A stretch of 64,000 nucleotides of DNA from Polyangiaceae bacterium (GTDB lineage Bacteria; Myxococcota_A; Polyangia; Polyangiales; Polyangiaceae), in assembly GCA_025936115.1 (NCBI GenBank), contig JAICTZ010000029.1:1-64000 (forward strand), read 5' to 3'. Numbering within the stretch: position 1 is the first letter of the stretch; every line of letters begins with the position of its first letter. Under the pieces are notes generated by a model. That model saw only the letters and a list, made by a program, of their open reading frames with translations, did no database searches and was not told the origin of the DNA. Shown one piece after another: positions 63,587 through 64,000 of this stretch. Both the position numbers and the translations under genes were made by a program.

Positions 63587-64000
63587 GTGCCTCGCGACCA
63601 CGCCTATCCCCCTGATCTTGCTCGTTTCGTCGAGGCGCGCTGGCCGCGGGAGCTCGCCCCGCTGCGCCTCTCGTCCCGCGGGCTCGAGGAGGCGCTCTCC
63701 GTCGCCTTTCAGGCGTCACTCACGACCGAGGAGACGCGCCCGACGCGTTTTCGCATGTTGCTCACCCCGCCAGACCAGCTGCCCGAGCTCGGGGTGCCGA
63801 ATCAAGGCGTGCTGAGGCTCCGTTTCGAGCAGCGCCGCGCCCTCCACGAGGACGAGCTCCGGCGGCTCGCGCCTGCCGCGCCGTTCGAGACCTCGCTCAT
63901 CGGCGTGGAAGAGGAAGCGGAGGGCAAGCTCGCGATCTGGGGCGTCGCGCATTCGGGACCGGCGTGGCTCGCGCCGACCTGGGGCGGCCGCAGCCCCGTG
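63587..64000 (+). CDS. DACNV-like sensor domain protein (3' end cut by window edge)
   Basis: Starts at a GTG; 138 residues are visible and the frame is open at the right edge. The pattern HAYPPDLARFVEARWP, EEALSVAFQASLTTEETRPTRF, ELRRLAPAAPFETSLIGVEEE and LAIWGVAHSGPAWL matches the DACNV type of sensor domain found N-terminal to diadenylate-cyclase-like (DisA_N) domains. The downstream part is outside the window, so whether an active cyclase follows is unknown. It is divergent from the helicase fusion, 100 bases away. Confidence 0.65.
   Translation, partial: MPRDHAYPPDLARFVEARWPRELAPLRLSSRGLEEALSVAFQASLTTEETRPTRFRMLLTPPDQLPELGVPNQGVLRLRFEQRRALHEDELRRLAPAAPFETSLIGVEEEAEGKLAIWGVAHSGPAWLAPTWGGRSPV

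Noticed and set aside
1..64000. Searched by eye for tRNA, rRNA, insertion-sequence ends and integrase genes.
   Set aside because: No transposase, integrase, terminal inverted repeat pair or RNA gene was recognised, so no mobile element is called.

Overview
The window is about two-thirds G+C, strongly GC-biased at third codon positions, and contains an exceptional number of predicted lipoproteins. Some 22 genes begin with a lipobox signal peptide, and most of those follow it with a long Gly/Ser/Thr/Ala/Asn-rich spacer before a folded domain. This style, together with Cys-rich repeats around ETDVDCGG, DUF1592/DUF1552 proteins, a multicopy-type HNH protein and an ECF sigma/anti-sigma pair, points to a large-genome myxobacterium (Myxococcota, Polyangia-like). 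This is inferred from gene style, as no rRNA or tRNA was seen.

Layout. Positions 1-17000 hold mostly surface lipoproteins: a metzincin protease cut by the left edge, an esterase, a lectin- or glycan-binding-like protein, a beta-propeller protein, an ASH-domain protein, a C-type-lectin-like protein and Cys-rich proteins. Among them lie a compact RHH/PIN toxin-antitoxin pair, two VOC proteins, a periplasmic VWA protein and an outer-membrane beta-barrel candidate. Positions 17000-27200 hold a GH54-related lipoprotein, a membrane protein with a spermidine-synthase-like domain, a ChaN-like protein, a second esterase, a multi-spanning GT-C-like membrane protein and a small c-type cytochrome lipoprotein. 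Positions 27300-52700 are the heart of the window: GH27, two GH141-like beta-helix proteins, a DUF1592-DUF1552 pair, a frameshifted GH30, an ECF sigma/anti-sigma unit, GH54, a third CE1-type esterase, GH2, a nucleoside-hydrolase-like protein and GH31. Positions 52900-57100 encode a histidine kinase, a receiver and a hybrid kinase joined by 4-base overlaps. Positions 57100-64000 return to housekeeping and accessory genes: a lipoprotein, an HNH gene with an internal stop, a SHOCT protein, DUF72, phosphatidylserine synthase, a DUF1415-DEAD-box helicase fusion, and a DACNV-like gene cut by the right edge.

How it fits together. The glycosidases and esterases together would strip arabinose, ferulate/acetyl, galactose, xylose and possibly fucose from plant hemicellulose and cut the xylan backbone. 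Nearly all are predicted to be anchored by lipid and a flexible arm rather than freely secreted, and no SusC/SusD pair, TonB receptor or sugar transporter is present. I read the region as a cell-surface-tethered hemicellulase set. Two perfect or near-perfect AACCGGTT operators at the GH30 and GH2 genes suggest a LacI-family regulator encoded elsewhere. Several decayed fragments (positions 2771-2911, 16833-16961, 45688-45951) and two broken genes (GH30, HNH) show active turnover of this gene class.
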